DNA of 8,462 bases from Lachnospiraceae bacterium (GTDB lineage: Bacteria > Bacillota > Clostridia > Lachnospirales > Lachnospiraceae): positions 1-8,462 of the forward strand of contig CAAEHZ010000083.1 of NCBI GenBank assembly GCA_900755865.1. Reading direction: 5' to 3'. Position numbers and translations under genes: made by a program. The notes below the pieces were generated by a model that saw nothing but the letters and a program-made list of their open reading frames with translations, did not search any database and had not been told where the DNA came from. Below, piece by piece: positions 1 through 5,607 of the stretch; position 1 is the first letter of the stretch, and each line of letters begins with the position of its first letter.

Positions 1-63
1 GATTCCGAATGTTTTAGAATTACAGGAGCTGCTTTGGCAGCGAAGTAATTCGTAGATATCAAA

Positions 64-91
64 TGAGGGGCAAAGTACCTTTTGACCCTCA
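64..91. repeat. Imperfect inverted repeat (hairpin)
   Basis: TGAGGG at 64-69 pairs with CCCTCA at 86-91. After one G/A mismatch, CAAA at 71-74 pairs with TTTG at 81-84, leaving a small loop. ATGAGGG/CCCTCAT extends the outer stem by one pair. No T-run follows on either strand, so it is not a standard intrinsic terminator. It could be the processed 3' end of an upstream transcript or one copy of a dispersed palindromic repeat; the window holds no second copy to prove the latter. Confidence 0.5.
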
Positions 92-211
92 TATCATAAC
101 ATAAAAATACATTTTATAATAGCGGATTTTAGGGGAATCCGGGAGGAAATACATATTTTCTGCTTTGGCTGAAAAAAGAAAGCTGCCGCGCACTTGAGAA
201 GAACTGGAAAT

Positions 212-251
212 GCGCACAGAGCGTGCGTAGAACTGAATCTAAAATTCAGTT
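212..251. repeat. Two adjacent hairpins
   Basis: CGCAC (213-217) pairs with GTGCG (223-227) across a 5-base loop. Three bases later AACTGAAT (231-238) pairs perfectly with ATTCAGTT (244-251) across CTAAA. Together they form a compact double stem-loop about 125 bases upstream of the start codon at 377. They could be leader RNA structure or part of a dispersed intergenic repeat. They are not followed by a T-tract. Confidence 0.45.
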
Positions 252-376
252 TGCGATTTCTTCGGCAGTAGAAATGTCTGCGGAATGGAAATTTGTACAT
301 GGGAATAGAAAAAAGGAAAAACGGCATACTGAATAGGGAAAATTGGTTCGACACTGGGAAAGGAAGGAAGCAGAAA

Positions 377-817
377 ATGGAAAAGAATAGAAATGATACA
401 ATCAAGCTTCTGCGGGAGTGCAATGCGGGAATCAAGATGGGAGTTTCTTCTCTGGATGATGTGCTGGAGCATGTGAAGGATGAGAATTTGAAAAATCTGT
501 TGGAACAGAGTAAGGCGACCCATACAAAGCTGGGAAATACCACTCACATTTATCTGCTGGAATACCAAGATGAGGGAAAAGAACCTGCGGTTATGGCAAA
601 GCTGATGTCAAAATTAAAAAGTGATGTGGCACTGGAGATGGAGGAATCTGACGGCAAGGTAGCGGATTTGATTACCGATGGTTGTAATATGGGTGTAAAA
701 AGCCTGTACCGGTATCTGAATCAGTATCCGGCTGCGGAGGAAAAGGTAAAAAAACTGGCTAAGCAGGTGGCGGATGCGGAAGAAACACTGGTACAGGATT
801 TAAGAGAATACCTTTAA
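377..817 (+). CDS. Small helical protein of unknown function (146 aa)
   Basis: I do not recognise a named function. The start at 377 is chosen because AGGAAGG at 361-367 sits 9 bases upstream; an in-frame ATG at 293 would add 28 basic, poorly supported residues. The product is rich in Lys, Glu, Leu and Ala, has no signal peptide or membrane segment, and reads as several long amphipathic helices. It begins MEKNRNDTIKLLRECNAGIK, contains a Gly/Cys-bearing turn TDGCNMGVKSL near residues 102-112, and ends with a charged helix. The pattern resembles ferritin-like four-helix-bundle families (DUF2383-like), and comparable short hypothetical proteins occur in Lachnospiraceae; that placement is inference. 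A strict set of di-iron ligands is not obvious. It stands alone, transcribed toward a region of decayed genes, and no clear terminator follows its TAA. Confidence 0.8.
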   Translation: MEKNRNDTIKLLRECNAGIKMGVSSLDDVLEHVKDENLKNLLEQSKATHTKLGNTTHIYLLEYQDEGKEPAVMAKLMSKLKSDVALEMEESDGKVADLITDGCNMGVKSLYRYLNQYPAAEEKVKKLAKQVADAEETLVQDLREYL

Positions 818-842
818 TGTCTTTTTTGCGGAAAACAAATGT

Positions 843-1120
843 CTACCTGTCGCGGATTCGGGGGGCAAGGAATCTGCTCATTTCCTTTTTCAACAGGGAA
901 ATATCAATAGGTTTGGAAATATGAGCATCCATACCTGCGGAAGCGCTGTGGCATCCTCGGTGCATGTGGCTGTCAGGAGAGTAATGTTGGTGTCGCCTGC
1001 CGGGGTATATTTAGTGGCATTGGAAAGTAGGTTTAAGAGAATCTGCAGTATACGGGATAAGTCTGCATATTTCAAGGGTTTTATCAGATGGAAAAGAAGT
1101 TGGAGGTTGCTTAATGTTGT
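843..1120 (-). pseudogene. Decayed hybrid sensor histidine kinase remnant
   Basis: Reading the minus strand from about 1120 down, one open frame encodes RILQILLNLLSNATKYTP (about 1054-1001). This is the N-box of a histidine kinase ATPase domain, where the Asn binds ATP-Mg. The same frame then runs into ITLLTATCTEDA, which resembles the IIALTANAF-type strand of a receiver domain. A shift of frame near 940-990 is needed to continue into AGMDAHISKPIDISLL (938-891), the signature end of a receiver domain with its conserved KP dipeptide. The remnant ends at TAG 843-845. A hybrid kinase would normally have the whole G1/G2 ATP lid and the phospho-acceptor Asp between these pieces, so a large internal deletion plus a frameshift has occurred. 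Sensor and dimerisation parts are missing. Nothing functional should be made. Confidence 0.72.
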
Positions 1121-1126
1121 GGTAAT

Positions 1127-1254
1127 ATGGAATCAGCAGGGCGTGTACGGGGGGAGGATGAGCCTTATGTGATGAGCGGTGGGACTTATGTAAGGCGGTG
1201 CATCCGGACAAGCTGCGAAAGGGAATGATGATTTATGTGATGCCTGCGGAATGG
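1127..1254 (+). pseudogene. Possible M20-type dipeptidase remnant
   Basis: The + strand frame from 1127 encodes GEDEPYVMSGGTYV (about 1151-1192). This resembles the Gly-Gly-Thr-Tyr segment of PepV/Sapep-like M20 metallopeptidases, which reads like MGGGTYAR in those proteins. Moving to the next frame at 1192 gives KAVHPDKLRKGMMIYVM, resembling the HxPDE-plus-helix end of the same family (PDE...L.KGM.IY). The stretch usually lying between these motifs is missing and the frame changes, so this would be a deleted, frameshifted scrap. It abuts the alpha-glucosidase start, so its end cannot be fixed. The match is short and recalled from family patterns rather than searched, so it may be chance. Confidence 0.35.
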
Positions 1255-1262
1255 AGAATAAT

Positions 1263-2939
1263 ATGCGTAGAAAATTGGAAAAGGACTGGTGGAAAAAGGC
1301 GGTTGTTTATCAGATATATCCCCGGAGCTTTCAGGACAGTAACGGGGACGGTATCGGGGATATCCCGGGGATGATACAGAGGCTTCCCTACTTACAGAAG
1401 CTGGGAATTGACTGTATCTGGCTGTCCCCGGTATGCAAGTCGCCTCAGGATGATAACGGATATGATATTTCAGATTATCAGGATGTTGATAAAATGTTCG
1501 GCAGTCTGGAGGATATGGAGTGTCTGATTGAGGAGGCGGGAAAGCGGGGCATCGGTATTTTACTTGATTTGGTGCTGAATCATACCTCGGATGAGCATCC
1601 CTGGTTTCTGGAAGCAAAAAAGAGCAGGGAGAATCCCTATCATGATTATTACGTCTGGCGGGATGGAACGGCAGATAAGGTGCCGAATGAGCTGACCTCT
1701 GTCTTTCGGGGGCCTGCCTGGGAATGGGTGCCGGAGCTGGGACAGTATTATTTCCATCAGTATTCTGTCAGACAGCCGGATTTAAACTGGAACAATGAAA
1801 GGGTGCGCCGGGCGCTTTATGAAATGATGAACTGGTGGCTGGACAAGGGGGTGTCGGGATTCCGTCTGGATGTTATCGACCAGATAGCCAAGGAACCGGA
1901 CCGGAAAATTACCAGCAACGGTCCGAGGCTGCATGAATTTATCCGGGAAATGAACCGGGAAACCTTTGGAGGTGGAAATTATCTGACGGTGGGAGAAGCC
2001 TGGGGAGCGGATACTGAGAAGGCGAAGCAGTTCAGCAATCCCGACGGCAGTGAGCTTTCCATGGTATTTCAGTTTGAACATATCTGCCTGGACCAGAAGC
2101 CGGGGGGAGATAAGTGGGATTTGGCGCCCCTTCCCTTTGTGACATTTAAGAAGGTCTGGGAAAAATGGCAGCAAAAGCTCTTTGGAAAGGGCTGGAACAG
2201 TCTTTTCTGGAATAATCACGACCTGCCTCGGATTGTATCCCGCTGGGGGGATGATGGCAGATACCGGGTGGAATGTGCAAAGATGCTGGGGGCATTGCTT
2301 CATGGCATGCAGGGAACTCCCTTTATTTATCAGGGGGAAGAGCTTGGGATGACAAATATTTCCCTAAAGCCGGAGGAATATCAGGATATCGAAACGAGAA
2401 ATGTGTACAGGGAAAGACTGGCGCAGGGATATGACCCGGAGGAGGTCTTAAAGAGCATCCGGGCGAAGAGCAGGGAGAATGCCAGGACGCCTATGCAGTG
2501 GGATGCTGGGGAAAATGCGGGATTTACCACAGGAAAGCCCTGGATGCCGGTCAATCCCAATTATCGGGAAATCAATGCGGCAGACCAGGTGGACAGGGAA
2601 GAATCCGTTTTTTCCTGGTATCGAAGCCTGATTCAGTTCAGAAAGACAATGCCTGTTTTTGCAGAGGGAAGCTTTACCCTGCTGCAAAGGGAGCATCCGC
2701 AGATTTTTGCTTATATCAGGGAAACCGGGAAAGAAAAGCTGCTGGTTATCTGTAATTTTTATGGAGAAGAGGCAGCCTATCCTGACGATTCCGACTGGAA
2801 GGGGATGCAGCTTCTGCTGAATAATTACGAAACGGATAAAGCGCAGGATGAAAGGGTGCTGCGTCCCTATGAAGCCAGATATTATTATTGGAAAGAGGAA
2901 TCAGGTTCTTGCGGGGCCGGTGGAGGAGCGGATAATTAA
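1263..2939 (+). CDS. GH13 alpha-glucosidase (oligo-1,6-glucosidase type)
   Basis: This cytoplasmic glycoside hydrolase removes glucose from the non-reducing ends of short malto- or isomalto-oligosaccharides. Numbering from the ATG at 1263 (558 aa), the barrel opens at WWKKAVVYQIYPRSF. A metal-binding loop DSNGDGIGD follows (25-33), then DLVLNH (102-107), QPDLNW (171-176), GFRLDVID with nucleophile Asp203, VGEAW with acid/base Glu245, and FWNNHD with Asp320. The family's QGEELGMTN and ENARTPMQWD segments follow, then a C-terminal beta domain. Length is normal for the GH13_31 group. Val204 right after the nucleophile is the residue associated with alpha-1,6 preference in isomaltases, against Thr or Ala in maltases. 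The start at 1263 is preferred because GGAG at 1253-1256 is well spaced; the in-frame ATG at 1251 lacks a good site. About 14 low-complexity residues (SGSCGAGGGADN at the end) extend past the usual YEARYYYW ending and are encoded antisense to the repressor gene. No promoter was evident upstream. Confidence 0.93.
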   Translation: MRRKLEKDWWKKAVVYQIYPRSFQDSNGDGIGDIPGMIQRLPYLQKLGIDCIWLSPVCKSPQDDNGYDISDYQDVDKMFGSLEDMECLIEEAGKRGIGILLDLVLNHTSDEHPWFLEAKKSRENPYHDYYVWRDGTADKVPNELTSVFRGPAWEWVPELGQYYFHQYSVRQPDLNWNNERVRRALYEMMNWWLDKGVSGFRLDVIDQIAKEPDRKITSNGPRLHEFIREMNRETFGGGNYLTVGEAWGADTEKAKQFSNPDGSELSMVFQFEHICLDQKPGGDKWDLAPLPFVTFKKVWEKWQQKLFGKGWNSLFWNNHDLPRIVSRWGDDGRYRVECAKMLGALLHGMQGTPFIYQGEELGMTNISLKPEEYQDIETRNVYRERLAQGYDPEEVLKSIRAKSRENARTPMQWDAGENAGFTTGKPWMPVNPNYREINAADQVDREESVFSWYRSLIQFRKTMPVFAEGSFTLLQREHPQIFAYIRETGKEKLLVICNFYGEEAAYPDDSDWKGMQLLLNNYETDKAQDERVLRPYEARYYYWKEESGSCGAGGGADN

Positions 2940-3893
2940 GGGTGCCCTTAATAAAACGGAGCTGATAGGCAGTTGGTTTAAAAGGCAGGTCATGGCATAA
3001 TAGCCTGCCTTTCCGAGTGCCGGTCTGTCCTGACGGATAGTAGTCAGGGGCGGATCTGTATAGGCGGTCATGGGCAGGTCATCAAAGCCGATGATGCTTA
3101 AATCCTCCGGAATCCGAAGCCCTCTGTCGATACATTCCGTGATGGCGGAAATTGCCCGGATATCGTGGGAGCAGATAATGGCGGTGACGCCCAGGTCATA
3201 CATCCGCTGGACATGGTCTTTTGTGGAATCGGAAATAAAATAGCCCAGCCCGATATAATCCTCATTGATTTCCAGCCCGTATTTGGAGAGGGCGTTTAAG
3301 TAGGCATTGTATCTTGCCTTGACAATATAGGATTCCAGGGGTCCGGAAATCAGTCCTATTTTTTTATGCCCCAGACTGACAAGGTGTTTGACTGCGTAAT
3401 CGAAGCCCTCCTGACTGTCGCAGCCAACGGAGGCAATCCGGGGATTGCTGCCAATATAGTTGTCGTAGAGAACCGCCGGAATTTTACTTGACTTAAATTC
3501 TGCCATCCAGGGGTCAATCAGGGAGAAGCCAAGGATAAATGCCCCCTGATAATCGTTTTGTATCATAAAGACACCATAAGGAATAGAGCGCTGGAAATCC
3601 TTGTCAATGGGAACCACATCGACAATCCAGCCGTCCGGTTCAGCCATCTGGCGGAATCCCAGAATAATGTCATGCCCGAACTGATTCGGGGTATTATAAT
3701 CCATATTTTCAATTAAAATACACAGCTTCTTTTCCCGGCTTATAACCCGTTTGTTGGTATAACCCAGCTCCACAGCCGTTTCCAGTATTTTTCTGCGCAT
3801 TTCCTCACTGATATCCGTGGCATGGTTCAGACCCTTGGAAACCGTACTTTTTGAAACTCCCAGCTTTGCTGCAATGTCATTGATTGTTGCCAT
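2901..3893 (-). CDS. LacI-family transcriptional repressor, likely maltodextrin-responsive
   Basis: A DNA-binding regulator whose affinity should change with a sugar ligand. From the ATG at 3893 (330 aa) it begins MATINDIAAKLGVSKSTVSK, the standard LacI helix-turn-helix. The DNA-reading domain ends near LETAVELGYTNKR (37-49), and residues 56-330 form the periplasmic-binding-like effector domain. Family landmarks there include HLVSLGHKKIGLISG (170-184), IICSHD (239-244), IPEDLSIIGFDD (261-272), the PPLTTIRQD segment (281-289) and the ending LIIRSSTGPART. The start is chosen because LacI proteins begin only a residue or two before TIxDIA; an in-frame ATG at 3926 would add 11 residues and has no better ribosome site. 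Upstream bases AAAGGA and GAGGGG are present but poorly spaced. It is divergent from the binding-protein operon, so repression of that operon is the natural inference. Its 3' end overlaps the alpha-glucosidase gene by 39 bp. Confidence 0.92.
   Translation of the reverse strand: MATINDIAAKLGVSKSTVSKGLNHATDISEEMRRKILETAVELGYTNKRVISREKKLCILIENMDYNTPNQFGHDIILGFRQMAEPDGWIVDVVPIDKDFQRSIPYGVFMIQNDYQGAFILGFSLIDPWMAEFKSSKIPAVLYDNYIGSNPRIASVGCDSQEGFDYAVKHLVSLGHKKIGLISGPLESYIVKARYNAYLNALSKYGLEINEDYIGLGYFISDSTKDHVQRMYDLGVTAIICSHDIRAISAITECIDRGLRIPEDLSIIGFDDLPMTAYTDPPLTTIRQDRPALGKAGYYAMTCLLNQLPISSVLLRAPLIIRSSTGPART
2935..2952. repeat. 18-bp palindrome at the convergent gene overlap
   Basis: ATTAAGGG (2935-2942) and CCCTTAAT (2945-2952) are perfect inverted copies separated by TG. 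The palindrome contains the alpha-glucosidase stop codon and lies inside the last codons of the LacI-family gene on the other strand. As RNA it can form a short stem in both directions, so it may be a weak bidirectional terminator, although no proper T-run follows on either strand. Its symmetry would also suit binding by a dimeric regulator. Confidence 0.5.
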
Positions 3894-3932
3894 ACCCCTC
3901 TGATATCCTTTCTGAAAAATCATCATTTTAAC

Positions 3933-3943
3933 GGGAAAATCCC
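3933..3943. promoter_or_regulatory. Short palindrome in the repressor leader
   Basis: GGGA and TCCC flank AAA, making the near-symmetric GGGAAAATCCC. It lies just downstream of the expected transcription start of the LacI-family gene and about 40 bases before its start codon. The position would suit an autoregulatory operator, but the element is short and could be chance. Confidence 0.25.
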
Positions 3944-3958
3944 TTATTTCTATCTTTT

Positions 3959-3987
3959 ATTATAACAAGCGAAAGGTAAAAAAACAA
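3959..3987 (-). promoter_or_regulatory. Promoter of the LacI-family gene
   Basis: On the minus strand a perfect TATAAT (complement of 3959-3964) follows TTGTTT (complement of 3982-3987) with a 17-base spacer. This is a sigma-A-type promoter pointing at the repressor gene, with transcription expected to start near 3952, about 60 bases before the start codon. A GCGAAA element (3969-3974 on the + strand) lies in the spacer, where a bound repressor could block polymerase. Confidence 0.7.
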
Positions 3988-4092
3988 GAAAATCACTAAA
4001 CTCTGAGAAATGGGGGCATACTAACCGAAAATGGAAAAACGGCGTATTCCCGCATTTCCTTTGAGGACACCCACGAAAACAGATTACAAAAT

Positions 4093-4102
4093 GTTTCGAA
4101 AC
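4093..4102. promoter_or_regulatory. Perfect 10-bp palindrome GTTTCGAAAC
   Basis: This is fully self-complementary with a central CG step, the symmetry typical of LacI-family operators. It lies about 90 bases upstream of the operon -35 box and about 105 bases upstream of the repressor -35 box, in the middle of the divergent region. It does not fit the TG...CA ends of a CcpA cre site. Operator function is inference. Confidence 0.4.
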
Positions 4103-4179
4103 TATAGTTGCGAAAAGCACAGGAAAAACATACAAACTGCACAAAATAAATAAGAAATAGAATCTAAAATATAAAATAT

Positions 4180-4193
4180 GCACAAAAGTGTGC
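4180..4193. promoter_or_regulatory. Palindrome GCACAAAAGTGTGC abutting the -35 box
   Basis: GCACA (4180-4184) and TGTGC (4189-4193) are inverted copies around AAAG, ending exactly where the operon's TTGACT box begins. A dimer bound here would touch polymerase at -35, so the site could be an operator for the divergent repressor or an activator site. The role is inferred from position and symmetry. Confidence 0.4.
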
Positions 4194-4222
4194 TTGACTG
4201 CGAAACTTGCGTATGCTAGTAT
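4194..4222 (+). promoter_or_regulatory. Promoter of the maltodextrin transport operon
   Basis: TTGACT (4194-4199) and TAGTAT (4217-4222) are separated by 17 bases, and TG at 4214-4215 gives an extended -10 (TGCTAGTAT). This is a good sigma-A promoter, with transcription expected to start near 4229 and a leader of about 70 bases before the ATG at 4300. The spacer carries GCGAAACTTGCG, another copy of the repeated CGAAA element. Confidence 0.72.
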
Positions 4223-4263
4223 GAACTTACAAAACTTAACGAAACAAGTTACAGCATGAACTT
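4221..4263. repeat. Direct ATGAACTT repeats around an AACTT/AAGTT inverted repeat
   Basis: ATGAACTT appears at 4221-4228 and again at 4256-4263, 35 bases apart. Between them AACTT (4233-4237) and AAGTT (4246-4250) form an inverted pair around AACGAAAC. AACTT also occurs at 4204-4208. The cluster overlaps the expected transcription start and early leader of the operon, a usual place for a repressor to bind. No known consensus was matched. Confidence 0.35.
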
Positions 4264-4299
4264 GATATGCGCAGGAAGCGCGAAGAAAGGGAGAGGGTT

Positions 4300-5535
4300 A
4301 TGAAGAAAAAAGTGATTGCAATGGTAATGGCGGCTGCAGTGATTGCCACAATGGCAGGCTGCGGAAGCAAGGGAAATTCAGGCTCCGGTTCATCGGATGT
4401 AGCGCTGAAGGTATGGTGTGCACAGAACCAGGTGGATACCGGAATTATGGAGGAGCAGCAGAAGGCATTTGCCGCAGCGCATCCGGAATGGAACATTACA
4501 TGGACCACGGAGATTGTGGGAGATGACAAGTGCAAGGATGAGCTGTTGAAGGACGTGGATGCAGGAGCAGATGTCTTTATGTTTGCTTCCGACCAGCTTC
4601 TGGAAATGGTAGATGCCGGAGCGATTGCACAGCTTGGCGGCGAGGCTGAGAAGCTTGTTCAGGATACCATTGCCGATTCTGTAAAGCCTACGGTTATGTC
4701 CGGGGATAAGGTATATGCAATCCCTTATACCCACAATACTTTCTTCATGTTTTACGATAAAACCATCATGGACGAGGATGATATTACCTCCCTGGAAAAG
4801 ATTATGGCAAAGGATACTGCAGACAATGTTTACAATTTCTATTTTGAATCTGCAGGCGGCTGGAAGCTGGGTGCTTATTACTATGGAGCAGGCTTAAGTG
4901 TATTCGGACCAAATGGCGATGACCTGGCTGCCGGCTGCGACTGGAACAGCGAAAAAGGTGTGGCAGTTACCAATTACCTGATTGACCTGATTAACAATCC
5001 CAAATGTGCTTATGACGGTGAGATTTCCGTTACAGAGCTGATTGCGGATCACAGACTGGGCGTATGGTTTGACGGTTCCTGGAACTATGACACCTATGAG
5101 AAGATTCTCGGGGAGGATATGGGGCTTGCAGTGATTCCCACCTTTAATCCCGATGGAAATGATTACCAGATGAAGGGCTTTTACAGCTCCAAGGCAATCG
5201 GTGTCAATGCACATTCCAAGAATATGGCGGCAGCAGTTGCTTTTGCGACCTACCTTGGAAATGAAGAGAACCAGATTTTGAGATTTGAGAAGTCTGCGCA
5301 GATTCCGGCAAACTTAAATGCCAGCAAAATGGATGCGGTAGCAAATCATTCCCTTGCCTCTGTTCTGGTAAAGGAAGCAAATGAAGCCAGCGTAACACAG
5401 CCCACCAATACAACCTTCTCTTCCAGATACTGGACTTATGCAGGAGCAATTCCTACGGAAATCAGAAGTGGAAAGATTACAAAGGATAATGTACAGGAAA
5501 AACTGAATACCTTTGTGGCAAATATGACAGAGTAA
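4300..5535 (+). CDS. Maltodextrin-type ABC transporter substrate-binding lipoprotein
   Basis: A cell-surface sugar receptor that delivers oligosaccharide to the permeases encoded next. From the ATG at 4300 (411 aa) it has a basic start MKKK, a hydrophobic stretch to residue 19 and a lipobox MAGC, so Cys21 should be lipid-modified and anchor the protein to the membrane. A Gly/Ser-rich linker follows (22-32). The mature part opens with the family strand ALKVWC and continues through KDELLKDVDAGADVFMFASD, a typical start of family 1 solute-binding proteins. GVWFDGSWN (254-262) carries the aromatic residues expected near the sugar site. The start is fixed by the strong GGGAGAGG ribosome site (4289-4296) and the signal peptide; an in-frame ATG at 4267 would put 11 charged residues before the signal. 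It resembles MalE/MdxE of Firmicutes. The ligand is inferred from the adjacent pullulanase and alpha-glucosidase. It is the first gene of the operon. Confidence 0.92.
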   Translation: MKKKVIAMVMAAAVIATMAGCGSKGNSGSGSSDVALKVWCAQNQVDTGIMEEQQKAFAAAHPEWNITWTTEIVGDDKCKDELLKDVDAGADVFMFASDQLLEMVDAGAIAQLGGEAEKLVQDTIADSVKPTVMSGDKVYAIPYTHNTFFMFYDKTIMDEDDITSLEKIMAKDTADNVYNFYFESAGGWKLGAYYYGAGLSVFGPNGDDLAAGCDWNSEKGVAVTNYLIDLINNPKCAYDGEISVTELIADHRLGVWFDGSWNYDTYEKILGEDMGLAVIPTFNPDGNDYQMKGFYSSKAIGVNAHSKNMAAAVAFATYLGNEENQILRFEKSAQIPANLNASKMDAVANHSLASVLVKEANEASVTQPTNTTFSSRYWTYAGAIPTEIRSGKITKDNVQEKLNTFVANMTE

Positions 5536-5545
5536 AAAAGAAAAG

Positions 5546-5580
5546 TGGGTAAGGAGCCTGTAAAAGGGCTTCCTTATCCA
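5546..5580 (+). other. Intercistronic hairpin between binding protein and permease genes
   Basis: TGGGTAAGGAGCC (5546-5558) folds onto GGCTTCCTTATCCA (5567-5580) with one G-U pair, one bulged T and an 8-base loop, giving about 13 pairs. No T-run follows (ATTTAAAG comes next), so it is not a full terminator. In transport operons such a stem commonly protects the upstream message from 3' decay or partly stops transcription, giving more binding protein than permease. That role is inferred here. Confidence 0.65.
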
Positions 5581-5607
5581 TTTAAAGAATTGTGAGGAGG
5601 TTCCCTT

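Larger units (their letters stand above)
1..376. other. Left-end region without a convincing gene
   Basis: No reading frame here has both a good ribosome binding site and a recognisable product. Two short + strand frames enter from the left edge and stop at 46-48 and 53-55. Either could be the tail of an upstream gene, but about 16 codons is too little to decide. What the stretch does hold is a 28-base inverted repeat (64-91), two adjacent hairpins (212-251) and an isolated TATAAT (115-120) with no -35 box at a normal distance. The leader of the gene at 377 must lie in this region, but no well-formed promoter could be picked. Confidence 0.5.
3970..4244 (+). promoter_or_regulatory. Repeated CGAAA motif across the divergent control region
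   Basis: CGAAA occurs seven times on the + strand, beginning at 3970, 4026, 4074, 4097, 4111, 4201 and 4240. One copy forms the 10-bp perfect palindrome GTTTCGAAAC at 4093-4102. Three copies are preceded by G (GCGAAA at 3969, 4110 and 4200). Copies lie within the -35/-10 spacers of both promoters. In roughly 300 bp a given 5-mer would be expected less than about once per strand at even composition, though the region is A-rich. These may be half-sites for the LacI-family protein or another regulator. Confidence 0.4.

Noticed and set aside
1..55. Two short + strand frames from the left edge, possible ends of an upstream gene
   Set aside because: Two frames stay open for 15-17 codons and the minus strand is open too. 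None has a recognisable motif, so no choice can be supported.
115..120. Perfect TATAAT as a promoter for the gene at 377
   Set aside because: No -35-like hexamer lies 15-19 bases upstream; the nearest, TTGACC at 82-87, is 27 bases away.
94..543. 149-residue minus-strand open frame
   Set aside because: It is antisense to the supported gene at 377, with low-complexity Phe/Ser-rich composition typical of the complement of purine-rich coding DNA.
2901..2952. Frameshift or sequencing error extending the alpha-glucosidase into the repressor gene
   Set aside because: Both proteins have complete, family-typical cores, and the repressor ends naturally at IIRSSTGPART, so a true convergent overlap is simpler.
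4093..4102. CcpA catabolite-response (cre) site
   Set aside because: The central CG and palindrome are present, but the TG and CA ends at the required positions are not. No other cre-like match was found in the divergent region.
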